Source: Thermoplasmata archaeon
GTDB lineage: Archaea > Thermoplasmatota > SW-10-69-26
DNA length: 12,145 bases
NCBI GenBank assembly: GCA_003561665.1
Contig: PWVY01000063.1
Coordinates: forward strand, 1-12,145
Direction of reading: 5' to 3'
The translations under genes were made by a program, and so were the position numbers. Each line of letters begins with the position of its first letter. Position 1 is the first letter of the stretch. This document shows positions 5,660-12,145 of the stretch, one piece after another. The notes under the pieces were generated by a model, which worked only from the letters and a program-made list of their open reading frames with translations, was not told where the DNA came from and made no database searches.

Positions 5660-6381
5660 CCATCGACCCAGACCGCCACTACCGCACCGCTCAACGCCTC
5701 TTCGACCTGGACCCTCAGCGTGACTCCGAAGCCGCTCGGCGCCTCGCAAAAGCCCTCCAGAACGCGAACGTCGTCGACCCCGAAACGCTTCGAGCCACCT
5801 TCACCGACCAAACCGTCACCGTGCTCGGCCCCGTCCCAGGGGGCGCCGAGAGCGTGGACCCCGCCAAACCCGTCATCGCGGCCGGAAGCGCCGTCCAACA
5901 AGCCCTCTCCGCCGGGATCCAACCCGCCCTCATCGTCACGGACCTCGACGGATCCAAAACCGCGCACACCATGTTCTCCCGCATCGGCGTCACCACCGCC
6001 ATCCACGCACACGCCGACAACATCCACCGGTTCGAGTCCCTACTCCCAGAACTCGAAGGCCCCGTTTTCGGCACCTGCCAAACCCCACCCCCCGAAGACA
6101 CACCCGTCCCCATGCACCGCTTTGGCGGCTTCACCGACGGCGACCGCGCATGCTTCCTCGCCGCGCACCTTGGAGCACAACGCCTCCAACTCTCCGGCTG
6201 GAACTTCGAAGAACCCGTCCGCGGCGGGCAAGAAAAAGCCACCAAACTCGACCTGGCCCAACGCCTGCTCGAGGACATCCCCATCCCCATCTCGTTCATC
6301 GAACCCGACGAGCCCGAAGCAAAAAGCCTCGAAGACCTCGACATTGGCGAAGGCATCGGTCTCGAGTTCGAAGGCCGCTGA
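5656..6381 (+). CDS. mptE: 6-hydroxymethyl-7,8-dihydropterin pyrophosphokinase, MptE type
   Basis: Transfers pyrophosphate from ATP to 6-hydroxymethyl-7,8-dihydropterin, a step toward tetrahydromethanopterin or folate in archaea; it is unrelated in sequence to bacterial FolK. The 241-residue protein shows the family's (formerly DUF115) blocks: VTDLDG at 94-99, HAHADN at 117-122 and GFTDGDRA at 158-165, with a Lys-rich KATKLDLAQ near 194-202. The acidic and His residues in these blocks are those expected to hold Mg-ATP and substrate. The ATG at 5656 overlaps the DUF373 stop by four bases and follows a purine-rich GAGAGGGGAAAGA that can act as ribosome site. Its TGA (6379-6381) directly abuts the stop of the convergent transporter gene. 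Cytosolic. Motif match is strong; the exact end pathway cofactor is not determinable here. Confidence 0.9.
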   Translation: MTIDPDRHYRTAQRLFDLDPQRDSEAARRLAKALQNANVVDPETLRATFTDQTVTVLGPVPGGAESVDPAKPVIAAGSAVQQALSAGIQPALIVTDLDGSKTAHTMFSRIGVTTAIHAHADNIHRFESLLPELEGPVFGTCQTPPPEDTPVPMHRFGGFTDGDRACFLAAHLGAQRLQLSGWNFEEPVRGGQEKATKLDLAQRLLEDIPIPISFIEPDEPEAKSLEDLDIGEGIGLEFEGR

Positions 6382-6978
6382 TCACACGAACAACAAGATC
6401 GCGCCGAACAGGATGAACACGCCCGTCACATCGCACACGTTCGTCACGATCGGGATCGTCGTATCATCCGGATTGTACCCCAACCGATACGAGACCGCCA
6501 CCGTCAACACCCCAAGCACGATCACCCACAGCGCCAACAACACCCCGCTCAACAACGAGATCACCATCAACGTGACCAACCCCAACGATCCCCCCAACAA
6601 CGTCCCGATCCCCCACGAACCCACACCCAACAACGAGAAGATCACCAACGAGAGCCCGATCACGGCCAACCCGTTCGAACGCAACGTCGGATCTCGAACC
6701 GACACCGCGAAACCCCCCAAGTGCAACTGCGTCGCCAACCGAGAACACAGGATGGACCCAAGGTTCCCCGCCGTCCCGATCATCACCGGAACCAGCACCA
6801 ACAACGCCGGCTCCGTCAACAACGCATCTTCGAAAGCCTCCAACACGCCCCCCGAAGCCATCTGCAGGATGCTCGTAGCAAGCAAGATCGGGACCGTGGT
6901 TCGAACGATCAACCATGTCCCCCAATCCCCCAACACATCCCCCTTCGGGGCAAGGAACGCATCGCTCAAACGACCCAC
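6382..6978 (-). CDS. MgtE-like cation permease, second half-transporter
   Basis: Membrane domain of the MgtE/SLC41 divalent cation transporter superfamily without the cytoplasmic N and CBS domains of bacterial MgtE, as in the archaeal half-size permeases of COG1824. About 198 residues with five predicted membrane helices. Key block PVMIGTAGNLGSILCSRLAT (64-83) carries the Gly-Asn-x-Gly of the ion path; the last helix follows YNPDDTTIPIVTNVCDVTG, whose acidic residues are the usual Mg-coordinating region. The start is GTG 6978, which overlaps the end of the upstream transporter gene by 13 bases; a TTG at 6969, forming a TTGA overlap with that stop, is an alternative. Cotranslated with its partner, it presumably pairs with it to make one transporter. 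Likely Mg2+; other divalent ions are possible. Confidence 0.88.
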   Translation of the reverse strand: MGRLSDAFLAPKGDVLGDWGTWLIVRTTVPILLATSILQMASGGVLEAFEDALLTEPALLVLVPVMIGTAGNLGSILCSRLATQLHLGGFAVSVRDPTLRSNGLAVIGLSLVIFSLLGVGSWGIGTLLGGSLGLVTLMVISLLSGVLLALWVIVLGVLTVAVSYRLGYNPDDTTIPIVTNVCDVTGVFILFGAILLFV

Positions 6979-7556
6979 CCCACAACGTACACAGCCACCA
7001 ACAGGAACACGATCCCGAACACGTCACCCAACGTCGTCACCGTCGGCCCGATCAAGTTGTCCGGATCAAACCCCCGACGATACCCCCAGAACATCACCAC
7101 GATCAGCACGGACAACATCAGCAACGCGCTCAAGAACCCCGCAACCGCCATGATGAGCACCAACTGCACCAACCCCCCCTCACGCCCCACGGCAACAAGC
7201 ACGAACCACGTCAACGCCCCGATGAACAACGACACGACCATCCCGTTCACGAAGGAGGCCACGATCGCGTTCGTCATCCGCTCGCTCCACTCGAAGACCG
7301 GTTTGATGACGCCCTGATGCAGCCCGCTTGCCAACCGGGCCCCCATCGCCCCGTACACCCCCCCGCGCGTGGCCAAGAACGCAGGCAACAACAAAAGAAG
7401 CCCAGGAACGGCTTCGATACCCTCCCGCATCGCCTCGGAACCCAACACCGTGCCAGCCACCAAGCCGGCCACGAGGCTCACCATGAGGATAGGAAGCGCC
7501 TGCCGGAAGATGGACCAAGCGCTCGCTTCCTCGACCACGACCCCAGAATGGAACAT
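6966..7556 (-). CDS. MgtE-like cation permease, first half-transporter
   Basis: Partner of the following gene, same superfamily domain and size, about 196 residues from ATG 7556 (MFHSGVVVEEASAWSIFRQA). Five hydrophobic helices are visible. The block equivalent to the partner's Gly-Asn-Gly motif is PAFLATRGGVYGAMGARLAS, in which Arg-Gly-Gly replaces Ala-Gly-Asn, and the final helix follows FDPDNLIGPTVTTLGDVFG. So the two halves have diverged at the ion-path motif, as expected for a pseudo-twofold heterodimer like the two fused domains of SLC41 proteins. A TTG at 7577 would add seven residues (LTKAYQG). ATG is chosen because a TTTT-containing box lies about 33 bases upstream. It is divergent from the PhoU/TrkA_C gene. 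Predicted role: Mg2+ or other divalent cation transport. Confidence 0.87.
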   Translation of the reverse strand: MFHSGVVVEEASAWSIFRQALPILMVSLVAGLVAGTVLGSEAMREGIEAVPGLLLLLPAFLATRGGVYGAMGARLASGLHQGVIKPVFEWSERMTNAIVASFVNGMVVSLFIGALTWFVLVAVGREGGLVQLVLIMAVAGFLSALLMLSVLIVVMFWGYRRGFDPDNLIGPTVTTLGDVFGIVFLLVAVYVVGWVV

Positions 7557-7585
7557 CCCCTGGTAAGCTTTCGTCAAACCCGCAT

Positions 7586-7602
7586 CTCAAAACGCTTTTC
7601 CC
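7586..7602. promoter_or_regulatory. Divergent promoter region of transporter and regulator genes
   Basis: The core AAAACGCTTTT (7589-7599) gives a CTTTT box 26-30 bases before ATG 7625 on plus, and a GTTTT box about 33-36 bases before ATG 7556 on minus. CTTTT(A/C)CC-like boxes occur at the same spacing before the M50 gene. Weak TATA match; suggests shared control of the two divergent genes. Confidence 0.35.
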
Positions 7603-7624
7603 CTCGCCCCCATCTACCCCCTCG

Positions 7625-8806
7625 ATGAAGAAGGTCGGCTACCGAGGCGCTAACATTCACGATAGCATCGTCTTCGTCAAAGATGCTTCCGAGTTGGCGA
7701 TCGACCTTGCCTTCACCGCGGTCCTCTACGGGAACCGAGAACTCGCCCAAGAGGTCCTCACCCTCGAACAGCGCGTCGCCGATGCCCGGTACGACGCCCG
7801 CATCGCGCTCATGCTCGCGGCCAAACGGGCAGACGATGCAGAGCGCCTTGTTGGCGTCTTCAACGTGCTGGACGGAGGCATCAAGATCACGGGCGCAGCA
7901 GCGGACATCGCACAAATCGTGCTCGAAGATATCGGCGTCCCCCATGAGATCCGAAGCGTCCTATCCGAAGCGCGGGAGGTGACCGGACGAGCCGTCGTGC
8001 ATGAAACAAGCGAAGTCCGTGGGAAAGCGCTCCAGGATCTTGACCTTGAGCGAGATCCAGGCGTGAACGTCATCGCGCTTCGGCGAGAGAACACCTGGTA
8101 CCGTCGACCCGAACCCGACGAGCAGATCCTGGAGGGAGACGTGCTCATCTTCGCGGGCCTGCAAACCCCCGTCCACCAGGTGCACGAACGCATCGCGGGG
8201 GATCCCTTCGTGCCTCCCCAGGCTCCACCCCCTCGGGACATCGACGGTCTCGAGGAAGCGGTCGATACCATCATCGACATGAAGGATCAAGCCGAACTCG
8301 CCATCGGTCTCGCCTACACCGCCTCCCTGTTCGATATCGAACCCATCGCAGCCGAAGTAAGCATGCTTGAGCGGCGATCGGACGAGCTTCAAAAACAGCT
8401 TGAGGACTGGGTCCTCAACGCCGCTGGAAGCCTCGAGGACCCTACGACCCTTCGCGGCCTCCTCCATCTTGCCACGGCGGGAGAGGTCATCAGCGACGCC
8501 GCCCTGCAGATCGTGGAAGTCGTCCTTCGCGACGTGGACATGCCCGCCGTCTACTCGGAAGCGCTTGCAGCCACGAAAGAAGTCATCACGAGCGTCGAAA
8601 TCGAAGAAGGCAGCGATCTTGACGGCGAAACCGTCGAAGACCTCATCACGGACCACTTGACCGGCATGGTCGCGCTGGCGGTCCGCCACGACTCGACCTG
8701 GACGTACGACCCCGACGAGGACCACGTCCTCGAGGGCGGGGACATCCTCTACGCTCGTGGCCCCCCCGAGGGAGACGAGCGCCTACGCCAACGCTCCGAA
8801 GCCTAA
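7625..8806 (+). CDS. Tandem PhoU-TrkA_C regulatory protein, likely controls the MgtE-like permeases
   Basis: Cytosolic, 393 residues, built from an internal duplication: PhoU-like helical domain (about 10-110), TrkA_C/RCK_C ligand domain (about 118-195), second PhoU-like domain (about 207-305) and second TrkA_C domain (about 310-385). The repeat is visible as DASELAIDLAFTAVLYG (21-37) against DQAELAIGLAYTASLFD (221-237), each followed by a similar LE-rich helix, and as DEQILEGDVLIFAG against DEDHVLEGGDILYARG in the two TrkA_C parts. This is the architecture of COG3273, commonly found next to half-size MgtE permeases in archaea. TrkA_C domains bind small ligands and gate cation channels or transporters, so regulation of the divergent permease pair is a sound inference. 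ATG 7625 has no Shine-Dalgarno site; a CTTTT box 26-30 bases upstream suggests a leaderless mRNA. Confidence 0.87.
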   Translation: MKKVGYRGANIHDSIVFVKDASELAIDLAFTAVLYGNRELAQEVLTLEQRVADARYDARIALMLAAKRADDAERLVGVFNVLDGGIKITGAAADIAQIVLEDIGVPHEIRSVLSEAREVTGRAVVHETSEVRGKALQDLDLERDPGVNVIALRRENTWYRRPEPDEQILEGDVLIFAGLQTPVHQVHERIAGDPFVPPQAPPPRDIDGLEEAVDTIIDMKDQAELAIGLAYTASLFDIEPIAAEVSMLERRSDELQKQLEDWVLNAAGSLEDPTTLRGLLHLATAGEVISDAALQIVEVVLRDVDMPAVYSEALAATKEVITSVEIEEGSDLDGETVEDLITDHLTGMVALAVRHDSTWTYDPDEDHVLEGGDILYARGPPEGDERLRQRSEA

Positions 8807-8817
8807 CAACGACCCGG

Positions 8818-9132
8818 TCAAGGTCGCGTCATCGCTTCGACCCAATCCGCGTACGGACGCAACGCCCCGTCCACGTCGAGAGGCAAGACGCACGGCACAT
8901 CGTAGGGATGCTCCTCCTCGATCTTCTCGACAAGAGCATCCTCCCGCTCGGGCGTGGTCTTGAAGAACGCAAGCTCCTCCTCTTCTTGCACCACTTCCCC
9001 CTCCCACCGGTACATGCTGCCTGCCGGCCAGAACGTCACACAAGCCGCAAGCTCGTCCTCGATAACGGATGCACCGATTTTCCGGGCCGTGTCTCGATCC
9101 GGGAACGTCACGTACACCATACGCACAGGCAT
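8818..9132 (-). CDS. cutA: CutA1 divalent-cation tolerance protein
   Basis: Small trimeric ferredoxin-like protein found in all domains of life; linked genetically to copper and other metal tolerance, biochemical role unsettled. The 104 residues from ATG 9132 (MPVRMVYVTFPDRDTARKIG) include the family blocks LAACVTFWPAGSMYRWEGEV (29-47) and the HPYDVP turn (75-80). The residue after that turn is Cys81, where the family usually has Glu, so it may alter metal binding. An alternative start is ATG 9120, four codons in; an upstream in-frame extension to 9291 is not protein-like. The stop is 11 bases from that of the convergent PhoU/TrkA_C gene. Its presence beside a cation transporter cluster fits metal homeostasis. 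Confidence 0.92.
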   Translation of the reverse strand: MPVRMVYVTFPDRDTARKIGASVIEDELAACVTFWPAGSMYRWEGEVVQEEEELAFFKTTPEREDALVEKIEEEHPYDVPCVLPLDVDGALRPYADWVEAMTRP

Positions 9133-9225
9133 ACCGTGAGCATCCGTTTGACCGTTTGAACCCTTTTCGCACCCCTCAACGGGCTCTTCCGGGATCGAGC
9201 GGTCGGTCGTCCCTTGTCGAAGCGC

Positions 9226-9230
9226 TTTTA
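9226..9230 (+). promoter_or_regulatory. TATA-like box for the M50 protease gene
   Basis: GCTTTTACC centred about 29 bases before ATG 9257, with no Shine-Dalgarno sequence between; predicts a leaderless transcript. Confidence 0.45.
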
Positions 9231-9256
9231 CCCAGGACCTGGCTTGGCTGAGCGCA

Positions 9257-10750
9257 ATGGAAACTTGGCTGGCGGTGCTCCTCGGGCTCACCGCCTTTTA
9301 CATCGCCATCCTCCTTTGGGCTGCCCACAAGGAGTCCGAACGCTGGACCCTGATGGGCCCGCTTTTGATGTTGCGCACCCAAGCCGGCAAACGCACCATC
9401 GACCGGATGGCGAAGAAACGATACTGGGGCATCGCAGCCGACGTGTTCATCGCCCTTACGGTCCTCTCCGCTCTCCTCATGGTGTTCTTGCTCGTCTGGC
9501 AGAACACCCTCTTCTTCACGCACACCGAAGCGGTTCGGGGAGACCCACCGGACCTGCAGGATGCGCTCGCTATCCCAGGCGTCAACCCTGTCATCCCCGT
9601 GGGGTATGGGCTATTCGCGCTCATCGTCGCCCTCGTTATCCACGAAGGAGGGCACGGGATCCTCTGCCGTTTCGCTAACTTGAACGTCAAATCGTTGGGG
9701 CTGTTGTTCTTCATCGTTCCTATCGGAGCCTTCGTTGAACCTGACGAGGAGGCTCTTCAAGGGGCAACACTCCGGGAGAAGCTCAGGATGTTCTCCAGCG
9801 GCCCGGGACCCAACATCGTTCTTGGGATCGCGTGCGTTCTTCTCTTCAGCCAAGTCATGGTGCCGGCCATCGCGCCAGCCCATAGCGGCGTGGCGCTCTT
9901 GAACGTGAACGAAGGCATGCCAGCCGCGGACGCGGGCCTCGAACCGGGCATGTTCATCCTCAACATCGAGGGAGAGGATGTGGAATCGATCGAGGGGTTC
10001 CAGGCCGCCTTGAACGTCACGTACCCTGACGCGGCATGGTCCTGGAACCATCAAGCCGGTCCCGCATCCGAGGACCCGGATGCTGCAGGCGAGGATCGCC
10101 TCATCGAGATCAGGTACATGCATCAAGGAGAGGAGGGGACCGCTCACGTCGAACCGGTGGATCGGTACCTTTGGTATGAGGAGAACGCGCCTCAAGCGAA
10201 CCAGGAGCACTTCAAAAACAAGCCGTTTCTTGGCGTGAGCCCGGCGGACGAGGACCGCTTGCAGGGCATCATGGATAACCTGGAAAGCCCCTTCGAGCAG
10301 CAAGGCCTCCGCGGCGCGTTGTTCTACCTGGCGCTCCCGTTCATCAACATGCAACCGTTCCCGTCCGCGTTCCACGACATGTTCACGGTGACGGGCTTCT
10401 TCGAGGGATGGGGGGCGTCCTTCTGGATCCTCGCGAACACGCTTTATTGGCTCTTCTGGTTGAACGTCATCTTGGGAACGTTCAACGCGATCCCCATGGG
10501 ACCCCTTGATGGAGGCCACATGTTCCGCCATTCGTTGCATGCATGGCTTAGGAAACGTCGAGGCATCCGTGACTCGGACCTGCGCGTTTTGGCGCGTGAA
10601 GACATGGCCCCGACGTACGTCGGGCGCTCAGCGCACATCCAGGACCAGTTGGACGACGTGGATGCGTCTGTTAAGTTCTGGAACCGGTTCCTGGGTTTCT
10701 CCCTGCTGTTCCTCCTGTTGACGCCGTTCGTGGTGCCCCACTTCATCTAG
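9257..10750 (+). CDS. Site-2-type membrane zinc metalloprotease (peptidase M50) with PDZ domain
   Basis: Intramembrane protease that cuts membrane-anchored substrates in or near the bilayer, typically releasing regulators. The 497 residues show an N-terminal helix (5-22), a helix at 57-81, then the catalytic helix with His129-Glu130-Gly-Gly-His133 (HEGGH), the HExxH zinc site. A periplasm-type loop at about 205-255 has the PDZ ligand groove and core (AADAGLEPGMFILNIEGEDV). Near the C-terminus, FNAIPMGPLDGGH supplies the third ligand, Asp418, in the family's (N/P)xDGG motif, followed by a last helix (about 475-495). All active-site residues are present. The start ATG 9257 has a TATA-like box at leaderless spacing. 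The following DUF63 gene has its own promoter, so an operon is not required. Substrate unknown. Confidence 0.93.
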   Translation: METWLAVLLGLTAFYIAILLWAAHKESERWTLMGPLLMLRTQAGKRTIDRMAKKRYWGIAADVFIALTVLSALLMVFLLVWQNTLFFTHTEAVRGDPPDLQDALAIPGVNPVIPVGYGLFALIVALVIHEGGHGILCRFANLNVKSLGLLFFIVPIGAFVEPDEEALQGATLREKLRMFSSGPGPNIVLGIACVLLFSQVMVPAIAPAHSGVALLNVNEGMPAADAGLEPGMFILNIEGEDVESIEGFQAALNVTYPDAAWSWNHQAGPASEDPDAAGEDRLIEIRYMHQGEEGTAHVEPVDRYLWYEENAPQANQEHFKNKPFLGVSPADEDRLQGIMDNLESPFEQQGLRGALFYLALPFINMQPFPSAFHDMFTVTGFFEGWGASFWILANTLYWLFWLNVILGTFNAIPMGPLDGGHMFRHSLHAWLRKRRGIRDSDLRVLAREDMAPTYVGRSAHIQDQLDDVDASVKFWNRFLGFSLLFLLLTPFVVPHFI

Positions 10751-10778
10751 GGGCTCAGGTGGAGGCTCAAAGGGCAGG

Positions 10779-10784
10779 TTTTAA
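10779..10784 (+). promoter_or_regulatory. TATA box for the DUF63 gene
   Basis: GTTTTAATCC centred about 27 bases before ATG 10809; leaderless spacing, no Shine-Dalgarno site. Confidence 0.5.
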
Positions 10785-10808
10785 TCCAGGGCGTACGTGG
10801 GCGGAGCG

Positions 10809-12145
10809 ATGACACCGCGCGAGGAACCAGAGGGCTCCCTTTGGGAGAGGACGAAAGCGTTCCTGGATCCGGTGCTTGGGTTCCACGCCGAGCACCCGGT
10901 TTACTTTTGGCTTATCCTCATCGGCCTGGCTGCGGGGGGCTTGCTCCTTGGTGTCCTCATCGCTCCCGAAGTGGTCTTGCAACGGTTCCTCTGGGAGAAC
11001 TTCTGGGGCCCCACGGCCGCGGATGCGAACCAGTCCGGAACAGCGGAACGCTTCGGTATCACGGTGACGGAAGAGTACACCCTGCTCGCGGAGATCACGT
11101 ACGGCGTCATCCTCGCTGGCGCGCTTTTGTCCATCTATCAGCATCTGTTCAAGAAACGCAGCATCGCGTTCGATGCGCTCTTCATCGGGGCCCTCATCCC
11201 GTACATCCTCTTTGGCCCCATCGCGCGCGTCCTTCAAGATGCGAGCATGTTCTGCCAAGCCGGCGTCGAAACGGCGGGCCTTTGCGATCCGGGTCTCTTC
11301 TCGTGGTTCTTCATCAGCCCCTTCATCTACATGGTTGCAGGCGGCGCCGTGATGGTGCATCTCTTGATGGCGCACGCTTCGCTGGAGAAAGATCGCTCCA
11401 CCCAGGTCCAAACGGTCGGTAGCTGGTTCGGGATTCAACTCATCGCTTATGTCCTCGTGTTCGTGTTCTTGCGGAACGAGTTCTCCGTGCTCCTTCGTCC
11501 CGTGACGGTCGGCGTCATCATGCTCGTTTCGTTCGGCGTGTACGTTTTGGGTACACATCGAGGAGGCTCTCACTTGCACTGGGCGATCGGCGCATGGGGG
11601 TTGCCGATGATGCTGATCCCCACGGTGCTGGTGCTCCACTGGGAGGTCGTGGGTGCTTGGATCCTCACGGTGCGGCCTGCCGTGTGGGAGATCGCGCCAT
11701 GGACGATCCTTACGACGTTGGCCGTGGTTGGAGCCGTCTGGTTGATCGGTCGGACCTACCACGATAAGAAACCCGTGTTCGCTTCGTTCGCGGCCCCGTT
11801 GAACTTAGCGTTGGTGGCCGGTCACATGACGGATGCGTTCGCGACGTTCGGAGCGTTGTGCACGGACCCTGATGGGCCCATCTGTCAGGGGGGCACGTTC
11901 TTGCCGTTCACGGTCTCCGGGTACGGGGAGAAGCACCCTGTGAGCGAGATTTTCCTTGGCATGTTGAACGGGTGGGGGTTCGTCGTGATGAAGCTCGCGT
12001 TGGTTCTGGTCATCATTTGGCTTGTGGACCGGGCGAAACGAGAAGGAGAGGATCCGGACCTTGTGGGGTTGGTGAAGCTCGCGGTGTTGGTGCTTGGTTT
12101 GGGTCCCGGCCTTCGCAACCTGGTTCGCGTGTTCATGGGTGTTTA
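10809..12145 (+). CDS. DUF63 family archaeal multi-pass membrane protein (stop codon at window edge)
   Basis: Archaeal integral membrane family of unknown function. ATG 10809 begins MTPREEPEGSLWERTKAFLD; the frame then alternates hydrophobic helices with short loops (first helix VYFWLILIGLAAGGLLLGVL), apparently about ten in all. Family-type blocks are seen: GHMTDAFATF, SGYGEKHPVSEIFLG and, at the very end, LGPGLRNLVRVFMGV. That last block is normally the extreme C-terminus, and the next codon begins TA at 12144-12145, so the visible 445 residues are almost certainly the whole protein and the stop is cut by one base. Conserved His, Asp and Glu inside helices hint at metal or quinone binding, but no activity is established. 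The M50 gene upstream is on the same strand, 58 bases away. Confidence 0.85.
   Translation, partial: MTPREEPEGSLWERTKAFLDPVLGFHAEHPVYFWLILIGLAAGGLLLGVLIAPEVVLQRFLWENFWGPTAADANQSGTAERFGITVTEEYTLLAEITYGVILAGALLSIYQHLFKKRSIAFDALFIGALIPYILFGPIARVLQDASMFCQAGVETAGLCDPGLFSWFFISPFIYMVAGGAVMVHLLMAHASLEKDRSTQVQTVGSWFGIQLIAYVLVFVFLRNEFSVLLRPVTVGVIMLVSFGVYVLGTHRGGSHLHWAIGAWGLPMMLIPTVLVLHWEVVGAWILTVRPAVWEIAPWTILTTLAVVGAVWLIGRTYHDKKPVFASFAAPLNLALVAGHMTDAFATFGALCTDPDGPICQGGTFLPFTVSGYGEKHPVSEIFLGMLNGWGFVVMKLALVLVIIWLVDRAKREGEDPDLVGLVKLAVLVLGLGPGLRNLVRVFMGV

Noticed and set aside
5720..7153. Plus-strand open frame of 477 codons across mptE and the permease genes
   Set aside because: Pro/Thr/Ser/Asn-rich low-complexity product that spans two genes on opposite strands; an artefact of the C-rich plus strand.
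10767..11762. Minus-strand open frame of 331 codons opposite the DUF63 gene
   Set aside because: Highly charged, without domains, and the opposite strand encodes a coherent multi-helix membrane protein with family motifs.
1..12145. CRISPR array or phage defence system
   Set aside because: No regularly spaced direct repeats and no nuclease, helicase or Cas-type motifs in any credible frame.

Overview
The window reads as archaeal chromosome, most likely from a euryarchaeal lineage such as Thermoplasmatota; that placement is inference from gene content, not a phylogeny. It carries archaeal families (DUF373, MptE, paired half-size MgtE-like permeases with a PhoU/TrkA_C protein, DUF63). Start codons often have a TATA-like box about 27-30 bases upstream and no Shine-Dalgarno sequence, which is the pattern of archaeal leaderless transcripts. 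No tRNA, rRNA or CRISPR array was seen.

Layout. Bases 1-404 (minus) hold the N-terminal third of an acyl-CoA dehydrogenase. Bases about 650-2800 (plus) hold two unrecognised genes for exported, cysteine-containing proteins; each appears broken by one apparent missing base. Bases 2970-3309 (minus) hold a frameshifted winged-helix-like gene, sharing a symmetrical TATA box with a 45-residue one-TM protein at 3401-3538 (plus). Bases 3539-4089 have no convincing gene but contain a 260-bp MITE-like element (3713-3972) with 25-bp terminal inverted repeats and a 6-bp flanking duplication. A possible 58-residue zinc-ribbon protein lies at 4090-4266 (minus). This whole 650-4270 stretch looks like an accessory region between conserved genes.

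From 4460 onward the window is densely packed conserved core: DUF373 membrane protein and mptE (overlapping by 4 bases), two minus-strand MgtE-like half-transporters that converge on mptE with their stop codons abutting, a divergent tandem PhoU-TrkA_C protein likely to regulate those transporters, cutA (minus), an M50 site-2 protease with PDZ domain, and a DUF63 membrane protein whose last visible codon is probably its stop.

Functional themes: divalent cation transport and tolerance (MgtE pair, PhoU/TrkA_C, CutA), tetrahydromethanopterin/folate-type pterin synthesis (MptE), and membrane proteolysis or membrane proteins (M50, DUF63, DUF373). The plus strand is strongly C-rich across 4460-7577 regardless of gene orientation and becomes G-rich in the DUF63 gene, a skew inversion worth checking against the whole replicon. 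The best candidates for something undescribed are the MITE-like element and the pair of exported genes.
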